Origin: Frigidibacter sp. SD6-1
GTDB taxonomy: Bacteria; Pseudomonadota; Alphaproteobacteria; Rhodobacterales; Rhodobacteraceae
Assembly (NCBI RefSeq): GCF_030143255.1
Contig: NZ_JARJNR010000003.1
Coordinates: 124,001-188,000, forward strand
Reading direction: 5' to 3'
DNA length: 64,000 nucleotides
Made by a program: the position numbers and the translations under genes. The notes under the pieces are model-generated. The model worked only from the letters and a program-made list of their open reading frames with translations. It had not been told where the DNA came from and searched no databases. Positions 27,157 to 35,736 of this stretch are shown in pieces; position 1 is the stretch's first letter; each line of letters opens with the position of its first letter.

Positions 27157-27210
27157 GGAGCGAGGGGCCGGCCCCTCGCGCTCCCCGGGATATTTGCACC
27201 AGAATGAAGG
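27157..27210 (+). repeat. Dispersed intergenic hairpin repeat, copy 3
   Basis: A self-complementary core (GCGAGGGGCC/GGCCCCTCGC) is followed by GCTCCCCGGGATATTTGCAC and CAGAATGAAGG, the same tail as the other three copies. It follows the Nudix gene stop, in terminator position, and lies between convergent genes. Confidence 0.7.
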
Positions 27211-27232
27211 GCAGGGACCAGTTGGCGGCAGG

Positions 27233-28507
27233 TCAGTCGGCGTTGGATTTGGCGCCGTCGAATTCGAAATAGACGCCCGAGACATCATCGGCGAAATTGC
27301 CGCCGGTATAGTCGTTCAGATGCCAGTGCAGCGCTTCGAGGAAGGCCGCGCCGCGCAGCCCCTCGCAGCGGGCGATGAGCCTGGTCAGACCCTCTTCGCC
27401 CAGTTGAACGTCGTTGGCATCCGCCGCCTCGGTAATGCCGTCGGACATCAGGAACAGCCGGTCGCCGGGTTCGAGGCGCGTCTCGATCCGGTCGTAGCTG
27501 GCGAAATCGATCAGGCCGATCGGCATGCCGCCGCTGCCGAGATAGTCGACCGTTCCGTCCCGGCGGATCACCGCCGGATGGGGGTGGCCCGCCTGCACCA
27601 TCGCGACCTTGCCCGACACGAGGTCGATGTCGGCATAGGCGAGGGTGAAGTAATTCTCCGTCTCCATCTCCTTCAGAACCACGCGGTTGAGGGTTTCGGC
27701 CAGCTCCTCGGGCGGGCGGGCGTCGTAGATGCCGAACTCGGTGAGGACGAGGGCGAGGTTCTGTTCGGGCGAGTTGCCGGACAGATAGCCCGCGAGCCGC
27801 GCCGTCATCAGCGCTGAGGTGATACCATGGCCCGAGACGTCGATGGCGAAGAAGCCGACGCGGCGGGCGTTGATCGGGAAGAAGCCGACGAGATCGCCGC
27901 CGACATGGCCGGACGGCCTGAGCAGCAGGTTGACCTCGGCACTGCCGAAATTGCGGCTGCGCTCGCGCACCAGGCTTTGCTGCAGCTTGCGCGCCTCCAT
28001 CAGGTCGCGGTCGATGGAATCGTAAAGGCCCTGAAGTTCGCCGAGCGTGGCCGACAGAAGGCGGTTCTTCTCGGTCAGTTCGCGTTCGATCCTGAGGATA
28101 CGCTCGCCCGCAGCGATCCGGGCGCGCAGTTCGTCGCCGCTGACCGGTTTGATCAGGAAGTCGTCGGCGCCCATGTCGAGGCCATGCGCGATCTCGGCGG
28201 TTTCGGTCTTCGAGGTCAGGAGGATGAAATAGACATATTGATCCAGCCCGAGCTCGCGGACCCGGCGGCAGAGGTCGAGGCCGGTCATGCCGTTCATCAT
28301 CCAGTCGGAGATCACCAGATCGGGCGCGTCGCGCGTGACGACAGTGATCGCCTCTTCGGCAGATCCGGCTTCGAGCACCCGGTAGCCGGCGCGGGCGAGC
28401 TGCGAGGAGAGGATCTTGCGCTGTACCCGGCTGTCATCGACCACAAGCACTGATCGCGCCGGTGCTGGGGCACCTGCGCTTTCGGTTTGCGGTCGTTCGG
28501 CCCTCAT
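27233..28507 (-). CDS. Response regulator with PP2C-type (SpoIIE) phosphatase output
   Basis: The 424-aa protein combines an N-terminal receiver domain (about 18-135; acidic pair Asp24/Asp25, phospho-acceptor Asp68, conserved Lys in FLIKP) with a coiled linker (about 140-185) and a C-terminal PP2C/SpoIIE phosphatase (about 200-415; GHVGGDLVGFF, SDGITEA, FADDVSGVYF). RsbU-type proteins of this layout release sigma factors or regulators through dephosphorylation of an anti-sigma antagonist. The ATG at 28507 is favoured over a longer frame. A lone Hpt gene is divergently transcribed. Confidence 0.93.
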   Translation of the reverse strand: MRAERPQTESAGAPAPARSVLVVDDSRVQRKILSSQLARAGYRVLEAGSAEEAITVVTRDAPDLVISDWMMNGMTGLDLCRRVRELGLDQYVYFILLTSKTETAEIAHGLDMGADDFLIKPVSGDELRARIAAGERILRIERELTEKNRLLSATLGELQGLYDSIDRDLMEARKLQQSLVRERSRNFGSAEVNLLLRPSGHVGGDLVGFFPINARRVGFFAIDVSGHGITSALMTARLAGYLSGNSPEQNLALVLTEFGIYDARPPEELAETLNRVVLKEMETENYFTLAYADIDLVSGKVAMVQAGHPHPAVIRRDGTVDYLGSGGMPIGLIDFASYDRIETRLEPGDRLFLMSDGITEAADANDVQLGEEGLTRLIARCEGLRGAAFLEALHWHLNDYTGGNFADDVSGVYFEFDGAKSNAD

Positions 28508-28667
28508 TGGCTGCACGCGGTTTCCGCCTCTGACGTTCCCGAAGAAACTAGGCGCGCGCGGGTTAAGACGAATTGAATGCAAATGGGCTTTTCGCGCCGC
28601 AATGGCCTTAACGGCAGCGCAAGGGTTCGGGGCTAGGCTGGGCCGTGGATGGGAAAAGGTGGTGGCC

Positions 28668-29018
28668 ATGATCGATTGGGCACGAGTGGGTGAATTGCGC
28701 GCCGAGATCGGCGACGAGGGATTTGCCGAAGTGGTGGAACTGTTCCTTGACGAGGTCGAGGATGTGGTGGCGCGGCTCAGGGCGGTGCCGGACCCGGCGA
28801 GCTATGAGGAGGATCTGCATTTCCTGAAAGGCAGTGCCTGGAACCTTGGCTTCAGCGCTTTCGGGGCACTCTGTCAGGACGGCGAGCGGCGGGCGGCGGG
28901 CGGCCAGGCAGGCGGGATCGACATTCCCGCGATTCTCGACAGTTACGAGCGGTCGAAGGATGTGTTCATCGACGGGCTGGGCGAGTTGGCGGCGGGGCGG
29001 GAGCCGAGCGCGGCATAA
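28668..29018 (+). CDS. Histidine phosphotransfer (Hpt) domain protein
   Basis: A 116-aa stand-alone Hpt protein from the ATG at 28668 (GGGAAAAGG upstream). The phosphorylatable His51 lies in HFLKGSAWNLG. The fold is predicted as an all-helical bundle. It is divergent from the response regulator-phosphatase (160-base gap), suggesting a partner relation in a multistep phosphorelay. No hybrid kinase is present in the window. Confidence 0.85.
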   Translation: MIDWARVGELRAEIGDEGFAEVVELFLDEVEDVVARLRAVPDPASYEEDLHFLKGSAWNLGFSAFGALCQDGERRAAGGQAGGIDIPAILDSYERSKDVFIDGLGELAAGREPSAA

Positions 29019-29030
29019 GGCGGGGCGCCG

Positions 29031-30272
29031 TCAGATCAGGAATTCGGCCAGCGCCTGATCCTCGGTGATGTCGCGATAGTCGAACTCCGCCGCGTCGAGT
29101 TTCGCCGTCAGTTCCGCGAAGCTTGTCGCCCGTTTCGTCTCGATCCCGATCAGGACCGATCCGAAGTTGCGCGCCGATTTCTTCAGATATTCAAAGCGCG
29201 CGATATCGTCGTCGGGCCCGAGCATGGCCAGGAATTCCTTGAGGGCGCCCGGGCGCTGCGGCATGCGCAGGATGAAATATTTCTTCAGCCCCGCGTAGCG
29301 GTTGGCGCGTTCCTTCACCTCCGGCAGGCGTTCGAAATCGAAATTGCCGCCCGAGGTGACGCAGACCACACGCTTGCCCTTGATCCGGTCGGCAAGCCCC
29401 GGCAAAGCGTCGACGGAAAGCGCGCCCGCCGGTTCCAGAACGATGCCCTCGACATTCAGGAATTCGAGCATGGTGATGCAGATCCGATCTTCGGGCGCGA
29501 GGCGCACCTGGTCGGGCGCGACCCGTTTCAGCCGATCGAACGTGCGGGCGCCGATCCGGGCGACGGCGGCGCCATCGACGAAATTGTTGATGCCCTTCAG
29601 CGTGACCGGCGCGCCTGCTTCAAGTGCGGCCTTCAGGCAGGCGGCGCCCTGCGGTTCGACATAGACGAATTCGGTACGGGGTGCCGCCTCGGCGAAATAG
29701 CTGGTGACACCGGCGGCAAGGCCGCCGCCGCCCACCGGAAGGATCACCAGATCAGGGGCGCCGTCGATCTGGTCGAGTATCTCGACCGCAACAGTGGCCT
29801 GGCCCTCGATCACATCCTCGTCGTCGAAGGGCGACAGGAAATGCGCGCCCGCCTCGGCCGCGAGTGCCTGGGCGGCGGCGAGCGTACGGTCGAAATAGTC
29901 GCCGACCAGCCGGATTTCGACAAAATCGCCGCCGAAGGTGCGGGTCTTGTCGATCTTCTGCTGGGGCGTGGTGACCGGCATGAAGACCGTGCCTTTGACG
30001 CCGAAATGGCGGCAGGCATAGGCCATGCCTTGCGCATGGTTGCCAGCGCTGGCGCAGACGAAGGCATTCTTGCCGGCAGCGATCGCCTTCCTCATCGCGT
30101 TATAGGCGCCGCGCAGCTTGTAGCTGCGCACCGGCGTCAGATCCTCGCGCTTGAGATAGACCTCCGCCCCGTAGCGGCTCGACAGATGATCGTTGAGCTG
30201 CAGGGGTGTCGGATCGAACAGCTCCCTCAGGGCGAGGGTCGCGGCGCGGGCGTCTGTGGCAAAGCGGGTCAT
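29031..30272 (-). CDS. ilvA: Threonine ammonia-lyase (biosynthetic type with ACT domain)
   Basis: The PLP enzyme converts threonine to 2-oxobutanoate and ammonia, the first step toward isoleucine. The 413-aa form (ATG 30272) has the PLP lysine in YKLRGAYN (Lys52), ASAGNHAQG, the glycine-rich PVGGGGL phosphate loop and SGGNFDFERL. The C-terminal 85 residues (FILRMPQRPGALKEFLAML) form one ACT domain, probably for isoleucine feedback. Shorter than E. coli IlvA, as is usual in this branch. Confidence 0.95.
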   Translation of the reverse strand: MTRFATDARAATLALRELFDPTPLQLNDHLSSRYGAEVYLKREDLTPVRSYKLRGAYNAMRKAIAAGKNAFVCASAGNHAQGMAYACRHFGVKGTVFMPVTTPQQKIDKTRTFGGDFVEIRLVGDYFDRTLAAAQALAAEAGAHFLSPFDDEDVIEGQATVAVEILDQIDGAPDLVILPVGGGGLAAGVTSYFAEAAPRTEFVYVEPQGAACLKAALEAGAPVTLKGINNFVDGAAVARIGARTFDRLKRVAPDQVRLAPEDRICITMLEFLNVEGIVLEPAGALSVDALPGLADRIKGKRVVCVTSGGNFDFERLPEVKERANRYAGLKKYFILRMPQRPGALKEFLAMLGPDDDIARFEYLKKSARNFGSVLIGIETKRATSFAELTAKLDAAEFDYRDITEDQALAEFLI

Positions 30273-30344
30273 GGCGGCATCTGAGCCGGGCGGCGGCCAA
30301 AGGCAAGCGATTTGCGCGGGCGTGCGGGTTTTCGCGCGGCGCCA

Positions 30345-30370
30345 TGTCACATTTCCGGATGGCCTGCGTC
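30345..30370 (+). promoter_or_regulatory. Candidate ECF41-type promoter for the ECF41 operon
   Basis: TGTCACA (30345-30351) is separated by 15 bases from CGTC (30367-30370), 25 bases upstream of the first ATG at 30395. TGTCACA and CGTC are the -35 and -10 elements I recall for ECF41 sigma factors. Since the third gene of the operon encodes an ECF41 factor, this supports autoregulation. Confidence 0.65.
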
Positions 30371-30394
30371 CTTGGATCAACGAAAGGACGGAAC

Positions 30395-30769
30395 ATGCGG
30401 CTGCTTCTGTGGGGTCTGGCGCTTTATCATGGCGCAAACGGTCTTCTTATGGTCGCAGCGCCGCTCGGCTGGTTCCGGGCGGTGCCGGGGGTGGCGGAAA
30501 CCGGTGCGGCAAACCCGCATTTCATCGCCGATGTCGGCTGGGGCTTTCTCGCGGCGGCGACAGCGCTTGCCCTTGCGGCCCGTGGCGCCCCCGGCCGCGG
30601 GCCGCTTCTGACAGCGGCGCTGGTGTTTCTGGGCGGCCATTCTCTGATGCATGTTCTGGACTTCTTCCATCATGGGCTGGGCGCGGCCGTGCTGCGTGAC
30701 AGTTTGCTGGTGCTGCTGCCGGGCCTTTTGCCGCTTCTTCCGCTTCTGAAAGGGCAAGATGATGCTTAA
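30395..30769 (+). CDS. Small integral membrane protein of the ECF41 operon
   Basis: The ATG at 30395 has AAAGGAC upstream and gives 124 aa. At least four hydrophobic segments are visible, with His-rich loops (LGGHSLMHVLDFFHH). I do not recognise a named family; it recalls small DoxX-like or uncharacterised membrane proteins. It overlaps the CMD-like gene by 11 bases, and the sigma factor gene follows, so it belongs to the ECF41 regulon by position. Function unknown. Confidence 0.8.
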   Translation: MRLLLWGLALYHGANGLLMVAAPLGWFRAVPGVAETGAANPHFIADVGWGFLAAATALALAARGAPGRGPLLTAALVFLGGHSLMHVLDFFHHGLGAAVLRDSLLVLLPGLLPLLPLLKGQDDA

Positions 30770-31292
30770 GCTTCTCGCACACCGGCTGGTCGGCCGCTTT
30801 GGCCGCCGCTACGGCTATGACGTGACCTATATGGACGAGATGATCGAGGAGGATTTCGCCGGGTTCCGGCGCTTTGCGAAGCTCGCGGGCCTGTCTTCCT
30901 ACAGCTATGGCCTGCCGCCCGGGCCGCTCTTCGCCGCAAAGTTCATCGCGACACCGGCGGCGGGCTGCGGGCCCTGCGTGGATCTGGTGATCCGCATGGC
31001 GGAAGAAGCGGGCGCATCGCGCGCGGCGCTGGCCGCCATCGCGCGGCGGGGCGGCCCCGCTGACCCCGACATGCGACTTGCCGCTGATTTTGCCGAAGCG
31101 GTGGTGACGAACGGCGCCGATCTGCCCGAGCTGCTGGAGGCAGTCGAGGCGCGATTCGGGCGGCGCGGGCGCACCGGCCTCGCCGTCGCCATCGCGACCG
31201 CGCAATTCTATCCGATGGTCAAGCGCGGCATGGGCCATGCGCGGGACTGCGCCATGCTGCCGCCCGAGTTCCGACCGGCGCGGGCGGCCTGA
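30759..31292 (+). CDS. AhpD/carboxymuconolactone-decarboxylase-like protein
   Basis: A 177-aa protein with GCGPCVDLVIRMAEEAG containing the CxxC pair Cys70/Cys73, the AhpD-type redox site. AhpD/CMD-fold proteins handle peroxides or reactive carbonyls, and CMD-like genes are a known neighbour of ECF41 sigma factors. The Met at codon 2 is also a possible start. It overlaps the membrane-protein gene and lies 2 bases before the sigma gene. Confidence 0.82.
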   Translation: MMLKLLAHRLVGRFGRRYGYDVTYMDEMIEEDFAGFRRFAKLAGLSSYSYGLPPGPLFAAKFIATPAAGCGPCVDLVIRMAEEAGASRAALAAIARRGGPADPDMRLAADFAEAVVTNGADLPELLEAVEARFGRRGRTGLAVAIATAQFYPMVKRGMGHARDCAMLPPEFRPARAA

Positions 31293-31294
31293 AA

Positions 31295-32158
31295 ATGGCG
31301 GATCGGGCCGGAATAGACATGCTTTTTGTCCGGGAACGGCCCCGGCTTATCCGGCTCGCCTATCGCTATCTCGGCAGCGTCAGCGATGCCGAGGATGTGG
31401 TGCAGGACGCGTTCCTGAAGCTCGGCAAGGCTGGTCCGGTCGAACGACCCGAGGGCTGGCTGGCGCGGACGGTCACCAACGGGGCACTTGACCGGTTGCG
31501 GCGGCAGAAGGCGCTGCGCGAAAGCTATGTCGGCCAGTGGCTGCCGGAGCCGGTGGTGGAGCCCGAGCTTTGCGCCGCGTCGGACCGGGAACTCGACATT
31601 TCCTTTGCAGTGATGCGCACGCTTGAGGCTTTGAGCCCCTTGGAGCGCGCGGCCTTCTTCCTGCACGACCTCTTCGATCAGGATTTCGAGACGATTGCCA
31701 AGACGTTGAACCGCACACCCGCCGCCTGCCGCAAGCTTGCGTCCCGCGCCCGCGCGGCGGTGCGCGAAGGTCGGGCGAAGCGGTCCGCGACGGGCGCGGA
31801 CATCGCGGCCTTTCTGCAGGCGATATCGGAGGCGGCGATCAGCGGCGATGTCGCGCCGCTCGCGGCCCGGCTCGCGGCCGATGCCCAACTGGTGTCGGAT
31901 GGCGGCGGCAAGGCGATCGCGGCGCCGAATGTGGTCAGGGGTGCCACTTCGGTCGCGCGTTTCCTCGCCGGGATTGCGCGCAAGGCGGCGGGCGGGCTGG
32001 AGGTGCGGTCGCTGACGGTGAACGGTGCCCCGGCTGTACTGATCCTGGCGGAGGGTGACAGCGGCAGTCTTCTGTCCTTCGATCTCGACGCGGCGGGCGC
32101 GGTCCGGACGGTCTATATCCAGCGCAATCCTGACAAGCTTGGTGCGCTTATGCCCTGA
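31295..32158 (+). CDS. ECF sigma factor, group ECF41 (SigJ-like)
   Basis: A 287-aa ECF factor with an unusual C-terminal extension. Sigma region 2 is about 10-75 and region 4 about 105-160. The group signatures are present: WLPEP (82-86) in the linker, and in the SnoaL-like extension (about 168-287) DGGGK (202-206) and NPDKL (278-282). The extension of ECF41 factors is known to control their activity in place of an anti-sigma factor. The gene ends with a convergent 11-base overlap with the LysR gene. Confidence 0.95.
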   Translation: MADRAGIDMLFVRERPRLIRLAYRYLGSVSDAEDVVQDAFLKLGKAGPVERPEGWLARTVTNGALDRLRRQKALRESYVGQWLPEPVVEPELCAASDRELDISFAVMRTLEALSPLERAAFFLHDLFDQDFETIAKTLNRTPAACRKLASRARAAVREGRAKRSATGADIAAFLQAISEAAISGDVAPLAARLAADAQLVSDGGGKAIAAPNVVRGATSVARFLAGIARKAAGGLEVRSLTVNGAPAVLILAEGDSGSLLSFDLDAAGAVRTVYIQRNPDKLGALMP

Positions 32159-33041
32159 CGCCGCGCGCCGGGCGCCTGGGTTCGGGCGGCCGGGCGAAAG
32201 CGAAATGGTCGCGCAGGCAGGCCAGAAGGCGGCGGTGCACCGGGCGGTGGCGGAAGCGCTGGTTGACGCCCGCGAAGACCGTCTGGGTGATCGGCGGCGC
32301 GTCAAGAACCAGACGACAGGTGAGGTCGGCGGTCAGATCCGCAACCGAGCCCTGCATCACATAGGCCGTGCCCCCCATGCTGCGCAAAAGCGCGACCATC
32401 GCCGCATTCTGGCCGATCGACAGGCTTGCATCGACAAGCGTCGGGTGCAGCGCCGCATGGGCATGCGGAATCGCGTCGGAAAAATGCGGCAGGATGTAGG
32501 TGTCGCGCCGCACTTCCTCCAGCCGCTCGACCTCGGTCGAGACCATCACATAGGTCACCTCGCCCAGCGTTTCGAAATAAAGGTCGGGGTGGAAGCGGGG
32601 CGAGAAGAGGATGGCGAGGTCTTCCTTGCCGGTCGTGAGGTCGGCGCACATCTGCGCCGAATAATCCGCCTCGAAGAAGAAGGCGGTTTCGGGCAGGCTG
32701 GCGCGGAAGGCGGCGATCAGGTCACTGAAATGGGCGTTCACCAGATCGTGCTGGATGCCGATGCGGATCGTGGCCGGGCGCGAGCCCGCATCGCCCACCG
32801 CATGGCGCGCCTCGGTCCAGCCATGGCGCAGGCCGCGCGCGTGCGGTTCGAACCTCAGGCCTTGCAAGGTGGGCTGGGTGCCCGAGCGCGACCGGTCGAA
32901 CAGTTTCTGCCCGAGTGCCTTTTCAAGGGCGCTGATCCGGCCCGAGACCGTCGATTGCGTGACCCCCAGCCGCTCGGCCGTTCGGTTGAAGCTGCGGGTT
33001 TCGCACAGGTCGAGGAAGGTTTCGATCAGTTCGATCTGCAT
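32148..33041 (-). CDS. LysR-family transcriptional regulator
   Basis: A 297-aa regulator with HTH at about 15-38 (RSFNRTAERLGVTQSTVSGRIS) and a substrate-binding-like effector domain (about 90-280). It is divergent from the demethylase operon at 33292 and a T-N11-A palindrome lies in the gap, so it probably controls that operon. Its effector would be a substrate or product of the pathway. Confidence 0.92.
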   Translation of the reverse strand: MQIELIETFLDLCETRSFNRTAERLGVTQSTVSGRISALEKALGQKLFDRSRSGTQPTLQGLRFEPHARGLRHGWTEARHAVGDAGSRPATIRIGIQHDLVNAHFSDLIAAFRASLPETAFFFEADYSAQMCADLTTGKEDLAILFSPRFHPDLYFETLGEVTYVMVSTEVERLEEVRRDTYILPHFSDAIPHAHAALHPTLVDASLSIGQNAAMVALLRSMGGTAYVMQGSVADLTADLTCRLVLDAPPITQTVFAGVNQRFRHRPVHRRLLACLRDHFAFARPPEPRRPARGVRA

Positions 33042-33085
33042 GGCCGCCCCCGGAGGTTTCGGCGCGCGCGATGTGGCAGATGTCC

Positions 33086-33167
33086 CCGCCCCGGCCTTGA
33101 GCCGGGGCCTCCCGCCTTGCAGGCCCGGCCCTTCGTGGGCGGAGGCCCCGGCTCAAGGCCGGGGCGG
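33086..33167. repeat. Perfect 27-base inverted repeat (REP-like)
   Basis: The arms 33086-33112 and 33141-33167 are exact reverse complements, separated by 28 bases. Each arm also contains its own smaller palindrome (CCCGGCCTTGAGCCGGG). The core recalls short repeats common in alphaproteobacterial genomes. It sits between the LysR start and its presumed operator. Confidence 0.85.
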
Positions 33168-33201
33168 CGACGAAAGCTGTCTGGTGTCATGAGTGCCTCT
33201 A

Positions 33202-33216
33202 ATCGGATATTCCGAT
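33202..33216 (+). promoter_or_regulatory. Candidate LysR operator, T-N11-A palindrome
   Basis: ATCGGATATTCCGAT is a perfect palindrome with the LysR form T-N11-A (33203-33215). Its centre (33209) is about 65 bases before the predicted transcription start near 33274, the classical position of the LysR recognition site. Confidence 0.65.
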
Positions 33217-33238
33217 CAATAATCCCCTCTCTCTCGAA

Positions 33239-33267
33239 TTGAAAGCTTTGTCTCAGGCGGCGATACT
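33239..33267 (+). promoter_or_regulatory. Predicted sigma-70 promoter of the demethylase operon
   Basis: TTGAAA (33239-33244), 17 bases, GATACT (33262-33267), followed by a GGAGGAAG ribosome site just before the ATG at 33292. The -35 matches five of six consensus bases and the -10 four of six. Confidence 0.6.
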
Positions 33268-33291
33268 CCGCGCGGCATTACGGAGGAAGAG

Positions 33292-35736
33292 ATGAGCGCC
33301 ATTCCAAGCACCGCACGGGTCGTGATCATCGGCGGGGGCGTCGTCGGCGTCTCGTCGCTTTATCATCTCTGCAAGGCGGGCTGGACCGATGTCGTGCTGC
33401 TGGAGAAGAACGAGCTGACGGCGGGCTCGACCTGGCACGCGGCGGGCAATGTGCCGACCTTCTCGACCTCCTGGTCGCTCATGAACATGCAGCGCTATTC
33501 GACCGAGCTTTACCGGGGCCTCGGGCAGGCGGTCGACTATCCGATGAACTACCATGTCACCGGCTCGATCCGTCTGGCGCATTCCAGGGAAAGGATGCAG
33601 GAGTTTCAGCGCGCAAAGGGCATGGGCCGCTATCAGGGGATGGATATCGACATCCTCGGCCCGGGCGAGATCAGGGACAAATACCCGTTCATCGAGACCC
33701 ATGACCTGAAGGGCGCTCTGTACGATCCGAACGATGGTGACATCGACCCCGCGCAGCTGACGCAGGCCTTGGCCAAAGGTGCGCGCGACATGGGCGCGAC
33801 GATCCTGCGGTTTACCCCGGCGACCGGGGTTTCCCGCGAGAACGGCGAATGGATCGTCCATACCGAAAAGGGCGACATCCGCTGCGAGATCGTGGTGAAT
33901 GCTGCGGGCTATTATGCCCAAAAGGTCGGCGAATGGTTCAGGCCCTATGGCGGGCGCACCGTGCCGATGATGGTGATGAGCCACCAGTACATCCTGTTCG
34001 AGGAAGTGGACGAGGTGCGCGACTGGTCGCAGAAGGTCGGCCACAAGCTGCCGCTTCTGCGCGACGTCGACACGTCCTACTACCTGCGGCAGGAAAAGAA
34101 CGGCTTCAATCTTGGGCCATACGAGCGCAACTGCCGCGCCCACTGGGTCAAGCCCGAGGATCCGTTCCCGGAGGATTTCAGTTTCCAGCTTTTCCCCGAC
34201 GATCTGGAGCGGCTGGAATATTACATCGAGGATGCGCTGGCGCGCGTGCCGCTTCTGGGCAAGGCCGGGCTTTCCAAGGTCATCAACGGCCCGATCCCCT
34301 ATGCCCCTGACGGCAACCCGCTGATCGGCCCGATGCCCGGGGTGCCGAATGCGTTCGAGGCCTGCGTCTTCACCTTCGGCATCGCGCAGGGTGGCGGCGC
34401 GGGCAAGGTGCTGGCGGAATGGATCACCGAGGGCGCGACCGAATGGGACATGTGGTCCTGCGATCCGCGCCGGTTCACCGACTATACCGACACCGACTAT
34501 TGCGTGCAGAAGGGGATGGAGGTCTACGGCCACGAATATGGCATGCACTTCCCCTGGGCGCGCTGGCCTGCCGCGCCCGACCGGCGGCTGTCTTCGGTTC
34601 ACGACAAGGTCAAGGCCCTCGGTGGCCAGTTCGGACCCTATAACGGGTACGAGCGCGCCAACTGGTATGCCAAACCCGGTGACGACACGTCCTGGGACGC
34701 GACCCAGACCTGGGGACGCTCCGGCCCGTGGGAGCCGCGCATCCGCGAGGAATGCGAGGCGGTGCGCGATCATGTCGGCGTCCTCAGCCTGCCGGGTTTT
34801 TCACGCTTCGAACTTTCGGGCGAAGGTGCGGGCGAGTGGCTGCGCGGGCTGATCTCGGGCGGGCTGCCCAAGGAGGGCCGCCTGTCGCTGGCCTATTTCC
34901 CCGACCATCGCGGCCGCATCCTGACCGAGATGTCGGTGATCAACCGGGGTGGCGACCGGTTCACCCTGATCACGGCCTCGGTCGCGCAATGGCACGATTT
35001 CGAGTGGCTGAAGAAGCATCTTGCGCCGGGCCTGACGCTGACCGACCGGTCGGGCGAGATGGATACGCTGATCGTCACCGGCCCGAAGGCGCGCGAGCTT
35101 TTTGCCGCGATCGGCGAGGCAGACCTGACGCTGCCGTGGCTGTCCACACAGCAGGCCCGGATCGCGGGCCGCGACTGCGAGATGTTCCGCGTGAGCTTCC
35201 CGGGCGAACTGGGCTGGGAGGTGCATGCGTCGGCGGACAACATGCCCGCGATCTATGACGCCATCATCGGCTGGGGGGCGAAACCCTTCGGCATGTGGGC
35301 GATGAATTCCCTGCGCCTCGAAAAGGGTTATCGCGCCTGGAAGGGCGACCTGTCCACGGACTACAGCCTTCTGGAAGGCGGGCTCGACCGGTTCGTGAAG
35401 CTCGACAAGCCGCAGGATTTCATCGGCAAGGCAGCCCTTCAGGCGGAATTCCAGCGCGGCGTGAAGAAACGCTTCGTCACCCTGGTCGTGGATGCCGGCG
35501 ACTGCGATGCGCCCTACATGTCGACGCTCTGGCATGACGGCAAGGTCGTGGGCGAAACCACTTCCGGCGCCTGGGGCTACCGGGTGAACAAATCGATCGC
35601 GCTCGGCATGCTGCGCGCCGATCTGGCGAGCCCTGGCACCGAGATCGAGGTGGAGATCTACGGCGAGCGTTGCCGCGCGGTGGTGCAGGAAGACCAGCCG
35701 CTGTGGGATCCGGCGAACGAAAGGATCCGCGCGTGA
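33292..35736 (+). CDS. Dimethylglycine/sarcosine dehydrogenase-like FAD-GcvT protein 1
   Basis: An 814-aa fusion: FAD-dependent oxidoreductase (GGGVVG at 14-19; STWHAAG with His49 as the likely covalent-FAD histidine), a linker domain (about 375-430), and a GcvT-type tetrahydrofolate-binding aminomethyltransferase domain (about 440-810). Relatives oxidise N-methyl groups of dimethylglycine, sarcosine or similar amines and transfer the C1 unit to tetrahydrofolate. The strong ribosome site GGAGGAAG supports this start. It is first gene of the operon; the substrate is not defined. Confidence 0.92.
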   Translation: MSAIPSTARVVIIGGGVVGVSSLYHLCKAGWTDVVLLEKNELTAGSTWHAAGNVPTFSTSWSLMNMQRYSTELYRGLGQAVDYPMNYHVTGSIRLAHSRERMQEFQRAKGMGRYQGMDIDILGPGEIRDKYPFIETHDLKGALYDPNDGDIDPAQLTQALAKGARDMGATILRFTPATGVSRENGEWIVHTEKGDIRCEIVVNAAGYYAQKVGEWFRPYGGRTVPMMVMSHQYILFEEVDEVRDWSQKVGHKLPLLRDVDTSYYLRQEKNGFNLGPYERNCRAHWVKPEDPFPEDFSFQLFPDDLERLEYYIEDALARVPLLGKAGLSKVINGPIPYAPDGNPLIGPMPGVPNAFEACVFTFGIAQGGGAGKVLAEWITEGATEWDMWSCDPRRFTDYTDTDYCVQKGMEVYGHEYGMHFPWARWPAAPDRRLSSVHDKVKALGGQFGPYNGYERANWYAKPGDDTSWDATQTWGRSGPWEPRIREECEAVRDHVGVLSLPGFSRFELSGEGAGEWLRGLISGGLPKEGRLSLAYFPDHRGRILTEMSVINRGGDRFTLITASVAQWHDFEWLKKHLAPGLTLTDRSGEMDTLIVTGPKARELFAAIGEADLTLPWLSTQQARIAGRDCEMFRVSFPGELGWEVHASADNMPAIYDAIIGWGAKPFGMWAMNSLRLEKGYRAWKGDLSTDYSLLEGGLDRFVKLDKPQDFIGKAALQAEFQRGVKKRFVTLVVDAGDCDAPYMSTLWHDGKVVGETTSGAWGYRVNKSIALGMLRADLASPGTEIEVEIYGERCRAVVQEDQPLWDPANERIRA

